From positions 124,001-188,000 of the forward strand of contig NW_027488868.1 of assembly GCF_050948215.1 (NCBI RefSeq): a stretch of DNA of 64,000 nucleotides. Reading direction: 5' to 3'. Source of the stretch: Halictus rubicundus. Its lineage: Eukaryota > Arthropoda > Insecta > Hymenoptera > Halictidae. Shown here in pieces: positions 40,907 through 52,755 of the stretch; position 1 is the stretch's first letter; each line of letters begins with the position of its first letter. The translations under genes were made by a program, and so were the position numbers. The notes beneath the pieces were generated by a model. It had not been told where the DNA came from. It ran no database searches and saw only the letters and a program-made list of their open reading frames with translations.

Positions 40907-42979
40907 ATCCTATCCTATCCTCTATAATATCCTATCCTCTATCCTATCCTATCCTCTAAACTATCCTATCCTCTATCCTATCCTATCCTCTATAATATCC
41001 TATCCTCTATCCTATCATATCCTCTATCCTATCCTATCCTCTATCCTATCCTATCCTCTATCCTATCCTATCCTCTATCCTATCCTATCCTCAATCCTAT
41101 CCTATCCTCTATCCTATCCTATCCTCTATCCTATCCAATCCCCTATCCTATCCTCTATCCTATCCTATCCTATCATCTATCCTATCCTATCCTCTATCCT
41201 CTATCCTCTATCCTATCCTATCCTCTATCCTATCCTCTATCCTATCCTATCCTCTATCCTATCCTATCCTCTATGCTATCCTATCCTCTATCCTATACTA
41301 TCCTCTATCCTATCCTATCCTCTATCCTATCCTATCCTCTATCCTATCCTATCCTCTATCCTATCCTATCCTCTATCCTATCTTATCCTCTATCCTATCC
41401 TATCCTCTATCCTATACTATCCTCAATCCTATCCTATCCTCTATCCTATCCTATCCTCTATCCCATCCAATCACCTATCCGATCCTCTATCCTATCCTTT
41501 CCTCTATCCTATACTATCCTCAATCCTATCCTATCCTCTATCCTATCCTATCCTCTATCCTATCCTATCCTCTATCCTATCCTATACTCTATCCTATCTT
41601 ATCCTCTATCCTATCCTATCCAATATCCTATACTATCCTCAATCCTATCCTATCCTCTATCCTATCCTATCCTCTATCCTATCCTATCCTCTATCCTATA
41701 CAATCACCTATCCGATCCTCTATCCTATCCTTTCCTCTATCCTATACTATCCTCAATCCTATTCTATCCTCTATCCTATCCAATCCCCTATCCGATCCTC
41801 TATAATATCATATCCTCTATCCTATCCTATCCTCTATCCTATCCTATCCTCTATCCTATCCTATCCTATCCTCTATCCTATCCTATCCTCTATCCTATCT
41901 TATCCTCAATCCTATCCTATCCTCTATAATATCCTATCCTCTATCCTATCCTATCCTCTATCCTATCCTATCCTCTATCCTATCCAATCCCCTATCCTAT
42001 CCTCTATCCTATCCTATCCTATCATCTATCCTATCCTATCCTCTATCCTCTATCCTCTATCCTATCCTATCCTCTATCCTATCCTCTATCCTATCCTATC
42101 CTCTATCCTATCCTATCCTCTATGCTATCCTATCCTCTATCCTATACTATCCTCTATCCTATCCTATCCTCTATCCTATCCTATCCTCTATCCTATCCTA
42201 TCCTCTATCCTATCCTATCCTCTATCCTATCTTATCCTCTATCCTATCCTATCCTCTATCCTATACTATCCTCAATCCTATCCTATCCTCTATCCTATCC
42301 TATCCTCTATCCCATCCAATCACCTATCCGATCCTCTATCCTATCCTTTCCTCTATCCTATACTATCCTCAATCCTATCCTATCCTCTATCCTATCCTAT
42401 CCTCTATCCTATCCTATCCTCTATCCTATCCTATCCTCTATCCTATCCTATCCTCTATGCTATCCTATCCTCTATCCTATACTATCCTCTATCCTATCCT
42501 ATCCTCTATCCTATACTATCCTCTATCCTATCCTATCCTCTATCCTATCCTATCCTCTATCCTATCCTATCCTCTATCCTATCCTATCCTCTATCCTATC
42601 CTATCCTCTATCCTATACTATCCTCTATCCTATCCTATCCTCTATCCTATCCAATCACCTATCCGATCCTCTATCCTCTCCTTTCCTCTATCCTATCCTA
42701 TCCTCAATCCTATCCTATCCTATCCTCTATCCTATCCAATCCCCTATCCTATCCTCTATCCTATCCTATCCTCTATCCTATCCTATCATCTATCCTATCC
42801 ACTATCGTATCCTATCCTCTAACGTATCCAATCCTATATCCTATCCTCTATCCTATCCTATCCTCTATCCTATCCTTTCCTCTATCCTATCCAATCCCAT
42901 ATCCTATCCTCTATCCGATCCTATCCTCTATCCTATCCTATCCTCTATAATATCGTATTCTCTATCCTATCCTATCCTA

Positions 42980-43118
42980 TACTCTATCCTATCCAATCCC
43001 CTATCCTATCCTCCATCCTATCCTATCCTCTATCGTATCCAATCCCCTATCCTATCCTCTATCCTATCCTATTCTTTATCCTATGCTCTATCCTATCCAA
43101 TACCCTATCGTTTCCTCT
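42980..43118. repeat. GTTT module, right-middle subtype, in block B
   Basis: Preceded by CCAATCCCATATCC, a variant shared only with the copy 1210 bp downstream. Confidence 0.84.
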
Positions 43119-44189
43119 ATCCTATCCTATCCTCTATAATATCCTATCCTCTATCCTATCCTATCCTCTATCCTATCCTATCCTCTATCCTATCCAATCC
43201 CCTATCCTATCCTCTATCCTATCCTATCCTATCATCTATCCTATCCTATCCTCTATCCTCTATCCTCTATCCTATCCTATCCTCTATCCTATCCTCTATC
43301 CTATCCTATCCTCTATCCTATCCTATCCTCTATGCTATCCTATCCTCTATCCTATACTATCCTCTATCCTATCCTATCCTCTATCCTATCCTATCCTCTA
43401 TCCTATCCTATCCTCTATCCTATCCTATCCTCTATCCTATCTTATCCTCTATCCTATCCTATCCTCTATCCTATACTATCCTCAATCCTATCCTATCCTC
43501 TATCCTATCCTATCCTCTATCCCATCCAATCACCTATCCGATCCTCTATCCTATCCTTTCCTCTATCCTATACTATCCTCAATCCTATCCTATCCTCTAT
43601 CCTATCCTATCCTCTATCCTATCCTATCCTCTATCCTATCCTATCCTCTATCCTATCCTATCCTCTATGCTATCCTATCCTCTATCCTATACTATCCTCT
43701 ATCCTATCCTATCCTCTATCCTATACTATCCTCTATCCTATCCTATCCTCTATCCTATCCTATCCTCTATCCTATCCTATCCTCTATCCTATCCTATCCT
43801 CTATCCTATCCTATCCTCTATCCTATACTATCCTCTATCCTATCCTATCCTCTATCCTATCCAATCACCTATCCGATCCTCTATCCTCTCCTTTCCTCTA
43901 TCCTATCCTATCCTCAATCCTATCCTATCCTATCCTCTATCCTATCCAATCCCCTATCCTATCCTCTATCCTATCCTATCCTCTATCCTATCCTATCATC
44001 TATCCTATCCACTATCGTATCCTATCCTCTAACGTATCCAATCCTATATCCTATCCTCTATCCTATCCTATCCTCTATCCTATCCTTTCCTCTATCCTAT
44101 CCAATCCCATATCCTATCCTCTATCCGATCCTATCCTCTATCCTATCCTATCCTCTATAATATCGTATCCTCTATCCTATCCTATCCTA

Positions 44190-44328
44190 TACTCTATCCT
44201 ATCCAATCCCCTATCCTATCCTCCATCCTATCCTATCCTCTATCGTATCCAATCCCCTATCCTATCCTCTATCCTATCCTATTCTTTATCCTATGCTCTA
44301 TCCTATCCAATACCCTATCGTTTCCTCT
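44190..44328. repeat. GTTT module, right-middle subtype, in block B'
   Basis: Counterpart of the copy at 42980 by the 1210-bp duplication, with the same CCAATCCCATATCC upstream. Confidence 0.84.
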
Positions 44329-45450
44329 ATCCTATCCTATCCTCTATAATATCCTATCCTCTATCCTATCCTATCCTCTATACTATCCTATCCTCTATCC
44401 TATCCTATCCTCTATAATATCCTATCCTCTATCCTATCCTATCCTCTATCCTATACTATCCTCTATCCTATCCTATCCTCTATTCTATACTATCCTCTAT
44501 CCTATCCTATCCTCTATCCTATCCTATCCTCTATCCTATCCTATCCTCTATCCTATCCTATCCTCTATCCTATCCTATCCTCTATCCTATCCTATCCTCA
44601 ATCCTATCCTATCCTCTATCCTATCCTATCCTCTATCCTATCCAATCCCCTATCCTATCCTCTATCCTATCCTATCCTATCATCTATCCTATCCTATCCT
44701 CTATCCTCTATCCTCTATCCTATCCTATCCTCTATCCTATCCTCTATCCTATCCTATCCTCTATCCTATCCTATCCTCTATGCTATCCTATCCTCTATCC
44801 TATACTATCCTCTATCCTATCCTATCCTCTATCCTATCCTATCCTCTATCCTATCCTATCCTCTATCCTATCCTATCCTCTATCCTATCTTATCCTCTAT
44901 CCTATCCTATCCTCTATCCTATACTATCCTCAATCCTATCCTATCCTCTATCCTATCCTATCCTCTATCCCATCCAATCACCTATCCGATCCTCTATCCT
45001 ATCCTTTCCTCTATCCTATACTATCCTCAATCCTATCCTATCCTCTATCCTATCCTATCCTCTATCCTATCCTATCCTCTATCCTATCCTATACTCTATC
45101 CTATCTTATCCTCTATCCTATCCTATCCAATATCCTATACTATCCTCAATCCTATCCTATCCTCTATCCTATCCTATCCTCTATCCTATACAATCACCTA
45201 TCCGATCCTCTATCCTATCCTTTCCTCTATCCTATACTATCCTCAATCCTATTCTATCCTCTATCCTATCCAATCCCCTATCCGATCCTCTATAATATCA
45301 TATCCTCTATCCTATCCTATCCTCTATCCTATCCTATCCTCTATCCTATCCTATCCTCTATCCTATCCTATCCTATCCTCTATCCTATCCTATCCTCTAT
45401 CCTATCTTATCCTCAATCCTATCCTATCCTCTATAATATCCTATCCTCTA

Positions 45451-46255
45451 TCCTATCCTATCCTCTATTCTATCCTATCCTCTATCCTATCCTATCCTCT
45501 ATCCTATCCTATCCTCTATCCTATCCTATCCTCTATCCTATCCTATCCTCTATCCTATCCTATCCTCTATCCTATCCTATCCTCTATCCTATCCTATCGT
45601 ATCCTCTATCCTATCCTATCATCTATCCTATCCACTATCGTATCCTACCCTCTAACCTATCCAATCCTATATCCTATCCTCTATCCTATCCTATCCTCTA
45701 TCCTATCCTAACCTCTATGCTATCCTATCCTCCATCCTATCCAATCACCTATCCTATCCTCTATCCTATCCTATCCTCTATCCTATCCTATCCTATCCTC
45801 TATCCTATCCTATCCTCTATCCGATACTATCCTCTATCCTATCCTATCCTCTATCCTATCCTATCCTCTATCCTATCCTATCCTCTATCCTATCCTATCC
45901 TCTATCCTATCCTATCCTCTATCCTATACTATCCTCTATCATATCCTATCCTCTATCCTATCCAATCACCTATCCGATCCTCTATCCTCTCCTTTCCTCT
46001 ATCCTATCCTATCCTCAATCCTATCCTATCCTATCCTCTATCCTATCCAATACCCTATCCTATCCTCTATCCTATCCTATCCTCTATCCTATCCTATCAT
46101 CTATCCTATCCACTATCGTATCCTATCCTCTAACGTATCCACTCCTATATCCTATCCTCTATCCTATCCTATCCTCTATCCTATCCTTTCCTCTATCCTA
46201 TCCAATCCCCTATCCTATCCTCTATCCGATCCTATCCTCTATCCTATCCTATCCT
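45451..46255. repeat. Copy of 37.2-38.1 kb
   Basis: Collinear with 37.2-38.1 kb at offset 8240: CCACTATCG with CTACCCTCTAACC, CTAACCTCTATGC (37477 to 45717), CCGATACTATCC, CTCTCCTTTCC and the CCACTCCTATATCC variant. Relative to 37.5 kb it lacks about 50 bp near 45.76 kb. Because 46.26 kb onward matches 38.09 kb onward, the collinear stretch is about 3.3 kb long. Confidence 0.82.
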
Positions 46256-46290
46256 CTATAATATCGTATCCTCTATCCTATCCTATCCTA

Positions 46291-46429
46291 TACTCTATCC
46301 TATCCAATCCCCTATCCTATCCTCCATCCTATCCTATCCTCTATCGTATCCAATCCCCTATCCTATGCTCTATCCTATCCTATTCTTTATCCTATGCTCT
46401 ATCCTATCCAATACCCTATCGTTTCCTCT
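46291..46429. repeat. GTTT module, right-middle subtype
   Basis: Carries an extra TATGCTCTATCC monomer in mid-module (about 46365), where the other copies have TATCCTCTATCC. Confidence 0.84.
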
Positions 46430-49400
46430 ATCCTATCCTATCCTCTATAATATCCTATCCTCTATCCTATCCTATCCTCTATACTATCCTATCCTCTATC
46501 CTATCCTATCCTCTATAATATCCTATCCTCTATCCTATCATATCCTCTATCCTATCCTATCCTCTATCCGATCCTATCCTCTATCCTATCCTATCCTCTA
46601 TAATATCCTATCCTCTATCCTATCCTATCCTCTATCCTATTCTATACTCTATCCTATCCTATCCGCTATCCTATCCTCTATCCTATCCAATCCCCTATCC
46701 GATCCTCTATCCTATCCTATCCTCTATCCTATCCTATCCTCTATCCTATCCTATCCTATCCTCTATCCTATCCTATCCTATCCTCTATCCTATCCTATCC
46801 TCTATCCTATCTTATCCTCTATCCTATCCTATCCTCTATAATATCGTATCCTCTATCCTATCCTATCCTCTATCCTATCCTATCCTCTATCCTATCCTAT
46901 CCTCTATCCTATCCTATCCTCTATCCTATCCAATCCTCTATCCTATCCTATCCTATCCTATATCCTATCCTATCCTCTATCCTATCCTATCATCTATCCT
47001 ATCCACTATCGTATCCTACCCTCTAACCTATCCAATCCTATATCCTATCCTCTATCCTATCCTATCCTCTATCCTATCCTATCCTCTATGCTATCCTATC
47101 CTCTATCCTATACTATCCTCTATCCTATCCTATCCTCTATCCTATCCTATCCTCTATGCTATCCTATCCTCTATCCTATACTATCATCTATCCTATCCTA
47201 TCCTCTATCCTATCCAATCACCTATCCGATCCTCTATCCTATCCTTTCCTCTATCCTATACTATCCTCAATCCTATCCTATCCTCTATCCTATCCTATCC
47301 TATCCTCTATCCTATCCTATCCTCTATCCTATACTATCCTCTATCCTATCCTATCCTCTATCCTATCCTATCCTCTATCCTATCCTATCCGATCCTCTAT
47401 CCTATCATATCCTCTATCCTATCCTATCCTCTATCCTATCCTATCCTCTATCCTATCCTATCCTATCCTCTATCCTATCCTATCCTCTATCCTATCCTTT
47501 CCTCTATCCTATCCTATCATCAATCCTATTCTATCCTCTATCCTATCCTATCCTCTATCCTATTCTATACTCTATCCTATCCTATCCGCTATCCTATCCT
47601 CTATCCTATCCAATCCCCTATCCGATCCTCTATCCTATCCTATCCTCTATCCTATCCTATCCTCTATAATATCGTATCCTCTATCCAATCCTATACTCTA
47701 TCCTATCCTATCCTATCCTCTATCTTATAATATCCTCTATCCTATCCTATCCTATCCTCTATCTTATAATATCCTCTATCCTATCCTATCCTCTATCCTA
47801 TCCTATCCTCTATCCTATCCTATCCTCTATCCTATCCTATCCTCTATCCTATCCTATCCTCTATCCTATCCTATCCTATCCTCTATCCTATCCTATCCTC
47901 TATCCTATCCTATCATCTATCCTATCCACTATCGTATCCTATCCTCTAACCTATCCAATCCTATATCCTATCCTCTATCCTATCCTATCCTCTATCCTAT
48001 CCTATCCTCTATGCTATCCTATCCTCTATCCTATACTATCCTCTATCCTATCCTATCCTCTATCCTATCCTATCCTCTATGCTATCCTATCCTCTATCCT
48101 ATACTATCCTCTATCCTATCCTATCCTCTATCCTATCCAATCACCTATCCGATCCTCTATCCTATCCTTTCCTCTATCCTATACTATCCTCAATCCTATC
48201 CTATCCTCTATCCTATCCTATCCTCAATCCTATCCAATCCCCTATCCGATCCTCTATCCTATCATATCCTCTATCCTATCCTATCCTCTATCCTATCCTA
48301 TCCTTTATCCTATCCTATCCTCTATCCTATCCTATCCTCTATCCTATCCTATCCTCTATCCTATCCTATCCTCTATCCTATCCTATCCTATCCTCTATCC
48401 TATCCTATCCTCTATCCTATACTATCCTCTATCCTATCCTATCCTCTATCCTATCCTATCCTCTATCCTATCCTATCCTCTATCCTATCCTATTCTCTAT
48501 CCTATCCTATCCTCTATCCTATACTATCCTCTATCCTATCCCATCCTCTATCCTATCCAATCACCTATCCGATCCTCTATCCTATCCTTTCCTCTATCCT
48601 ATCCTATCATCAATCCTATTCTATCCTCTATCCTATCCTATCCTCTATCCTATCCTATCCTCTATCCTATCCTATCCTATCCTCTATCCTATCCTATCCT
48701 ATCCTCTATCCTATCCTATCCTCTATCCTATCTTATCCTCTATCCTATCCTATCCTCTATAATATCGTATCCTCTATCCAATCCTATACTCTATCCTATC
48801 CTATCCTATCCTCTATCTTATAATATCCTCTATCCTATCCTATCCTCTATCCTATCCTATCCTCTATTCTATCCTATCCTCTATCCTATCCTATCCTCTA
48901 TCCTATCCTATCCTCTATCCTATCCTATCCTCTATCCTATCCTATCCTATCCTCTATCCTATCCTATCCTATCCTCTATCCTATCCTATCCTCTATCCTA
49001 TCTTATCCTCTATCCTATCCTATCCTCTATAATATCGTATCCTCTATCCAATCCTATACTCTATCCTATCCTATCCTATCCTCTATCTTATAATATCCTC
49101 TATCCTATCCTATCCTCTATCCTATCCTATCCTCTATTCTATCCTATCCTCTATCCTATCCTATCCTCTATCCTATCCTATCCTCTATCCTATCCTATCC
49201 TCTATCCTATCCTATCCTCTATCCTATCCTATCCTCTATCCTATCCTATCCTATCCTCTATCCTATCCTATCATCTATCCTATCCACTATCGTATCCTAC
49301 CCTCTAACCTATCCAATCCTATATCCTATCCTCTATCCTATCCTATCCTCTATCCTATCCTAACCTCTATGCTATCCTATCCTCCATCCTATCCAATCAC

Positions 49401-49993
49401 CTATCCGATCCTCTATCCTATCCTTTCCTCTATCCTATACTATCCTCAATCCTATCCTATCCTCTATCCTATCCTATCCTCTATCCTATCCTATCCTATC
49501 CTCTATCCTATCCTATCCTCTATCCTATACTATCCTCTATCCTATCCTATCCTCTATCCTATCCTATCCTCTATCCTATCCTATCCTCTATCCTATCCTA
49601 TCCTCTATCCTATCCTATCCTCTATCCTATACTATCCTCTATCCTATCCTATCCTCTATCCTATCCAATCACCTATCCGATCCTCTATCCTCTCCTTTCC
49701 TCTATCCTATCCTATCCTCAATCCTATCCTATCCTATCCTCTATCCTATCCAATCCCCTATCCTATCCTCTATCCTATCCTATCCTCTATCCTATCCTAT
49801 CATCTATCCTATCCACTATCGTATCCTATCCTCTAACGTATCCAATCCTATATCCTATCCTCTATCCTATCCTATCCTCTATCCTATCCTTTCCTCTATC
49901 CTATCCAATCCCCTATCCTATCCTCTATCCGATCCTATCCTCTATCCTATCCTATCCTCTATAATATCGTATCCTCTATCCTATCCTATCCTA

Positions 49994-50132
49994 TACTCTA
50001 TCCTATCCAATCCCCTATCCTATCCTCCATCCTATCCTATCCTCTATCGTATCCAATCCCCTATCCTATCCTCTATCCTATCCTATTCTTTATCCTATGC
50101 TCTATCCTATCCAATACCCTATCGTTTCCTCT
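49994..50132. repeat. GTTT module, right-middle subtype
   Basis: Last module of the right-middle domain. About 30 bp later the sequence passes into right-domain variants, and no complete module appears again for 11 kb. Confidence 0.84.
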
Positions 50133-50165
50133 ATCCTATCCTATCCTCTATAATATCCTATCCTC

Positions 50166-52755
50166 TATCCTATCCTATCCTCTATACTATCCTATCCTCT
50201 ATCCTATCCTATCCTCTATAATATCCTATCCTCTATCCTATCATATCCTCTATCCTATCCTATCCTCTATCCTATCCTATCCTCTATCCTATCCTATCCT
50301 CTATCCTATTCTATCCTCTATCCTATCCTATCCTCTATCCTATCCTCTATCCTATCCTCTATCCTATCCTCTATCCTATCCTCTATCCTATCCTCTATCC
50401 TATCCTATCCTCTATCCTATCCTATCCTCTATCCTATCCTATCGTCTAACCTATCCTATCCTCTATCGCCTCCTGTCATCTATCCTATACAATCCACTAT
50501 CCTATCCTCTATCCTATCCTCTATCCTATCCTATCCTCTATCCTATCCTATCTTCTATCCTATCCTATCATGTATCCTATCCACTATCGTATCCTATCCT
50601 CTATCCTATCCAATCCTATATCCTATCCTCTATCCTATCCTATCCTCTATCCTATCCTATCCTCTATCCTATCCTATCCTCTATCCTACCCTATCCTCTA
50701 TCCTATCCTATCCTCTATCCTATCCTATCCTCTATCCTATCCTATCCTCTATCCTATCCTATCCTACCCTCTATCCTATCCTATCCTCTATCCTACCTTA
50801 TCCTCTATCCTATCCTATCCTCTATCCTATCCTATCCTCTATCCTATCCTATCCTCTATCCTATCCTATTCTCTATCCTATCCTATCCTCTATCCTATCC
50901 TATCCTCTATAATATCCTATCCTCTATCGTATCCTATCCTCTATCCTATCCTATCCTCTATCCTATCCTATCCTCTATCGTATCATATCCTCTATCCTAT
51001 CCTATCCTCTATCCTATCCAATCCTATATCCTATCCTATCCGCTATCCTATCCTATCCTCAATCCTATCCTATCCTCTATCCTATCCTGTCCTCTATCCT
51101 ATTCTATACTCTATCCAACCTAACCTCTATCCTATCCTATCCTCTATCCTATCCTATCCTCTACCCTATCCTTTCCTCTATCCTATCCTATCCTCTATCG
51201 TCTTCTGTCCACTATCCTATACAATCCACTATCCTATCCTCTATCCTATCCTCTATCCTATCCTATCCTCTATCCTATCCTATCCTCTATCCTATCCTAT
51301 CCTCTATCCTATCCTATCCTCTATCCTATCCTATCATCTATCCTATCCACTATCGTATCCTATCCTCTATCCTATCCAATCCTATATCCTATCCTCTATC
51401 CTATCCAATCACCTATCCGATCCTCTATCCTATCCTTTCCTCTATTCTATCCTATCCTCAATCCTATCCTATCCTCTATCCTATCCTATCCTCTATCCTA
51501 TCCTATCCTGTATCCTATCCAATCCCCTATCCTACCCGCTATCCTATCCTATCCTCTATCCTATCCTTTCCTCTATCCTATCCAATCCCCTATCCTATCC
51601 TCTATCCGATCCTATCCTCTATCCTATCCTATCCTCTATAATATCGTATCCTCTATCCTATCCTATCCTATACTCTTTCCTATCCAATCCCCTATCCCAG
51701 CCTCTATCCTATCCTATCCTCTATCCTATCTTATCCTCAATCCTATCCTATCCTCTATCTTATTCTATCCTCTATCCTATCCTATCCTCCATCCTATCCT
51801 ATCCTCTATCCTATCCTATCCTCTATCCTATCCTATCCTCTATCCTATTCTATATTCTATGCCATCCTATCCGATCCTCTATCTTTTCCTATCCTCATTC
51901 CTATCCTATCCTCTATCCTATCCTATCCTGTATCCTATCCAATCCCCTATCCTACCCGCTATCCTATCCTATCCTCTATCCTATCCTTTCCTCTATCCTA
52001 TCCAATCTCCTATCCTATCCTCTATCCGATCCTATCCTCTATCCTATCCTATCCTCTATAATATCGTATCCTCTATCATATCCTATCCTATACTCTTTCC
52101 TATCCAATCCCCTATCCCAGCCTCTATCCTATCCTATCCTCTATCCTATCCTATCCTCTATCCTATCCTATCCTCTATCCTATCTTATCCTCTATCCTAT
52201 CGTATCCTCTATCCTATACTATCCTCAATCCTATCCTATCCTCTATCCTATCCTATCCTCTATCCCATCCAATCACCTATCGGATCCTCTATCCTATTCA
52301 AATCTCTATCCTATACAATCACCTATCCGATGTTGCTATCCTATCCTTTCCTCTATCCTATACTATCCTCAATCCTATCCTATCCTCTATCCTATCCTAT
52401 CCTCTATCCTATCCAATCCCCTATCCGATCCTCTATAATATCATATCCTCTATCCTATCCTATCCTCTATCCTATCCTATCCTATATCCTATCCTATCCT
52501 ATCCTCTATCCTATCCGATCCTCTATCCTATCCTTTCCTCTATTCTATCCTATCCTCAATCCTATCCTATCCTCTATCCTATCCTATCCTCTATCCTATC
52601 CTATCCTGTATCCTATCCAATCCCCTATCCTACCCGCTATCCTATCCTATCCTCTATCCTATCCTTTCCTCTATCCTATCCAATCCCCTATCCTATCCTC
52701 TATCCTATCCTATCCTCTATCCTATCCTATCCTCTATCCTATCCAATCCTCTATC
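50166..52755. repeat. Right domain begins, with 420-bp tandem duplication
   Basis: Runs of 12-bp units (about 50.34-50.40 kb) lead into variants such as TATCGCCTCCTGTC (about 50463) and GTCTTCTGTCC (about 51199). A 420-bp duplication is marked by TGTATCC at 51509 and 51929 and by CCCAGCCTC at about 51695 and 52115; a third partial copy starts near 52607. The sequence at 52.28-52.34 kb contains the least satellite-like bases of the window. No gene is visible. Confidence 0.82.
52280..52337. other. Irregular junction inside the satellite
   Basis: CGGATCC at 52281, TTCAAATCTC at about 52297 and CCGATGTTGC at about 52327-52336 interrupt the pentamer rhythm within 60 bp. The four-base GTTG at 52332-52335 fits no monomer. 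Flanks are CCAATCACC monomers on both sides, as if two paralogous positions had been joined or a small filler inserted. Nothing suggests a mobile element end. Confidence 0.7.

Larger units (their letters stand above)
40736..45450. repeat. A-B-B'-A' block arrangement
   Basis: Block A (about 41.05-41.95 kb) returns as A' (about 44.55-45.45 kb) at offset 3507: CTATGCTATCC 41273 to 44780, CCAATATCC 41620 to 45127. Between them, block B (about 41.97-43.17 kb) is tandemly duplicated as B' (about 43.18-44.35 kb) at offset 1210: 42122 to 43332, 42457 to 43667, GTTT ATG 43083 to 44293. A and B share their first part (41273 and 42122, offset 849). Runs of CTCTATCCTCTATCCTC, single-pentamer 7-bp units, mark the block starts. 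Confidence 0.86.
46256..50165. repeat. ~4-kb composite, copy 3
   Basis: Collinear with 34.26-38.28 kb: GTTT ATG 34388 to 46394 (offset 12006), CTATGCTATCC 35133 to 47156 (12023), 36187 to 48079 and 37477 to 49369 (11892), next GTTT ATG 38222 to 50097 (11875). Offsets drift in multiples close to monomer lengths. The similarity ends near 50.16-50.22 kb, the border with the right domain. Confidence 0.85.

Noticed and set aside
38967..42950. 1327-residue forward open frame, and similar frames at 15615-18650, 55735-59241, 32278-34512 and 1812-3458, as protein genes
   Set aside because: The translation is only the 17-residue cycle of the satellite monomer with point variants. All three forward phases are open because the consensus has no stop in its 51-bp cycle. 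Starts are variant ATG or GTG monomers and stops are CTATAAT variants. There is no domain and no start context, and frames overlap across duplicated blocks.
52280..52337. Transposon footprint or target-site duplication at the irregular junction
   Set aside because: No inverted repeat, no identifiable element end and no clear short direct repeat bounding the odd bases; it is reported only as an irregular junction.
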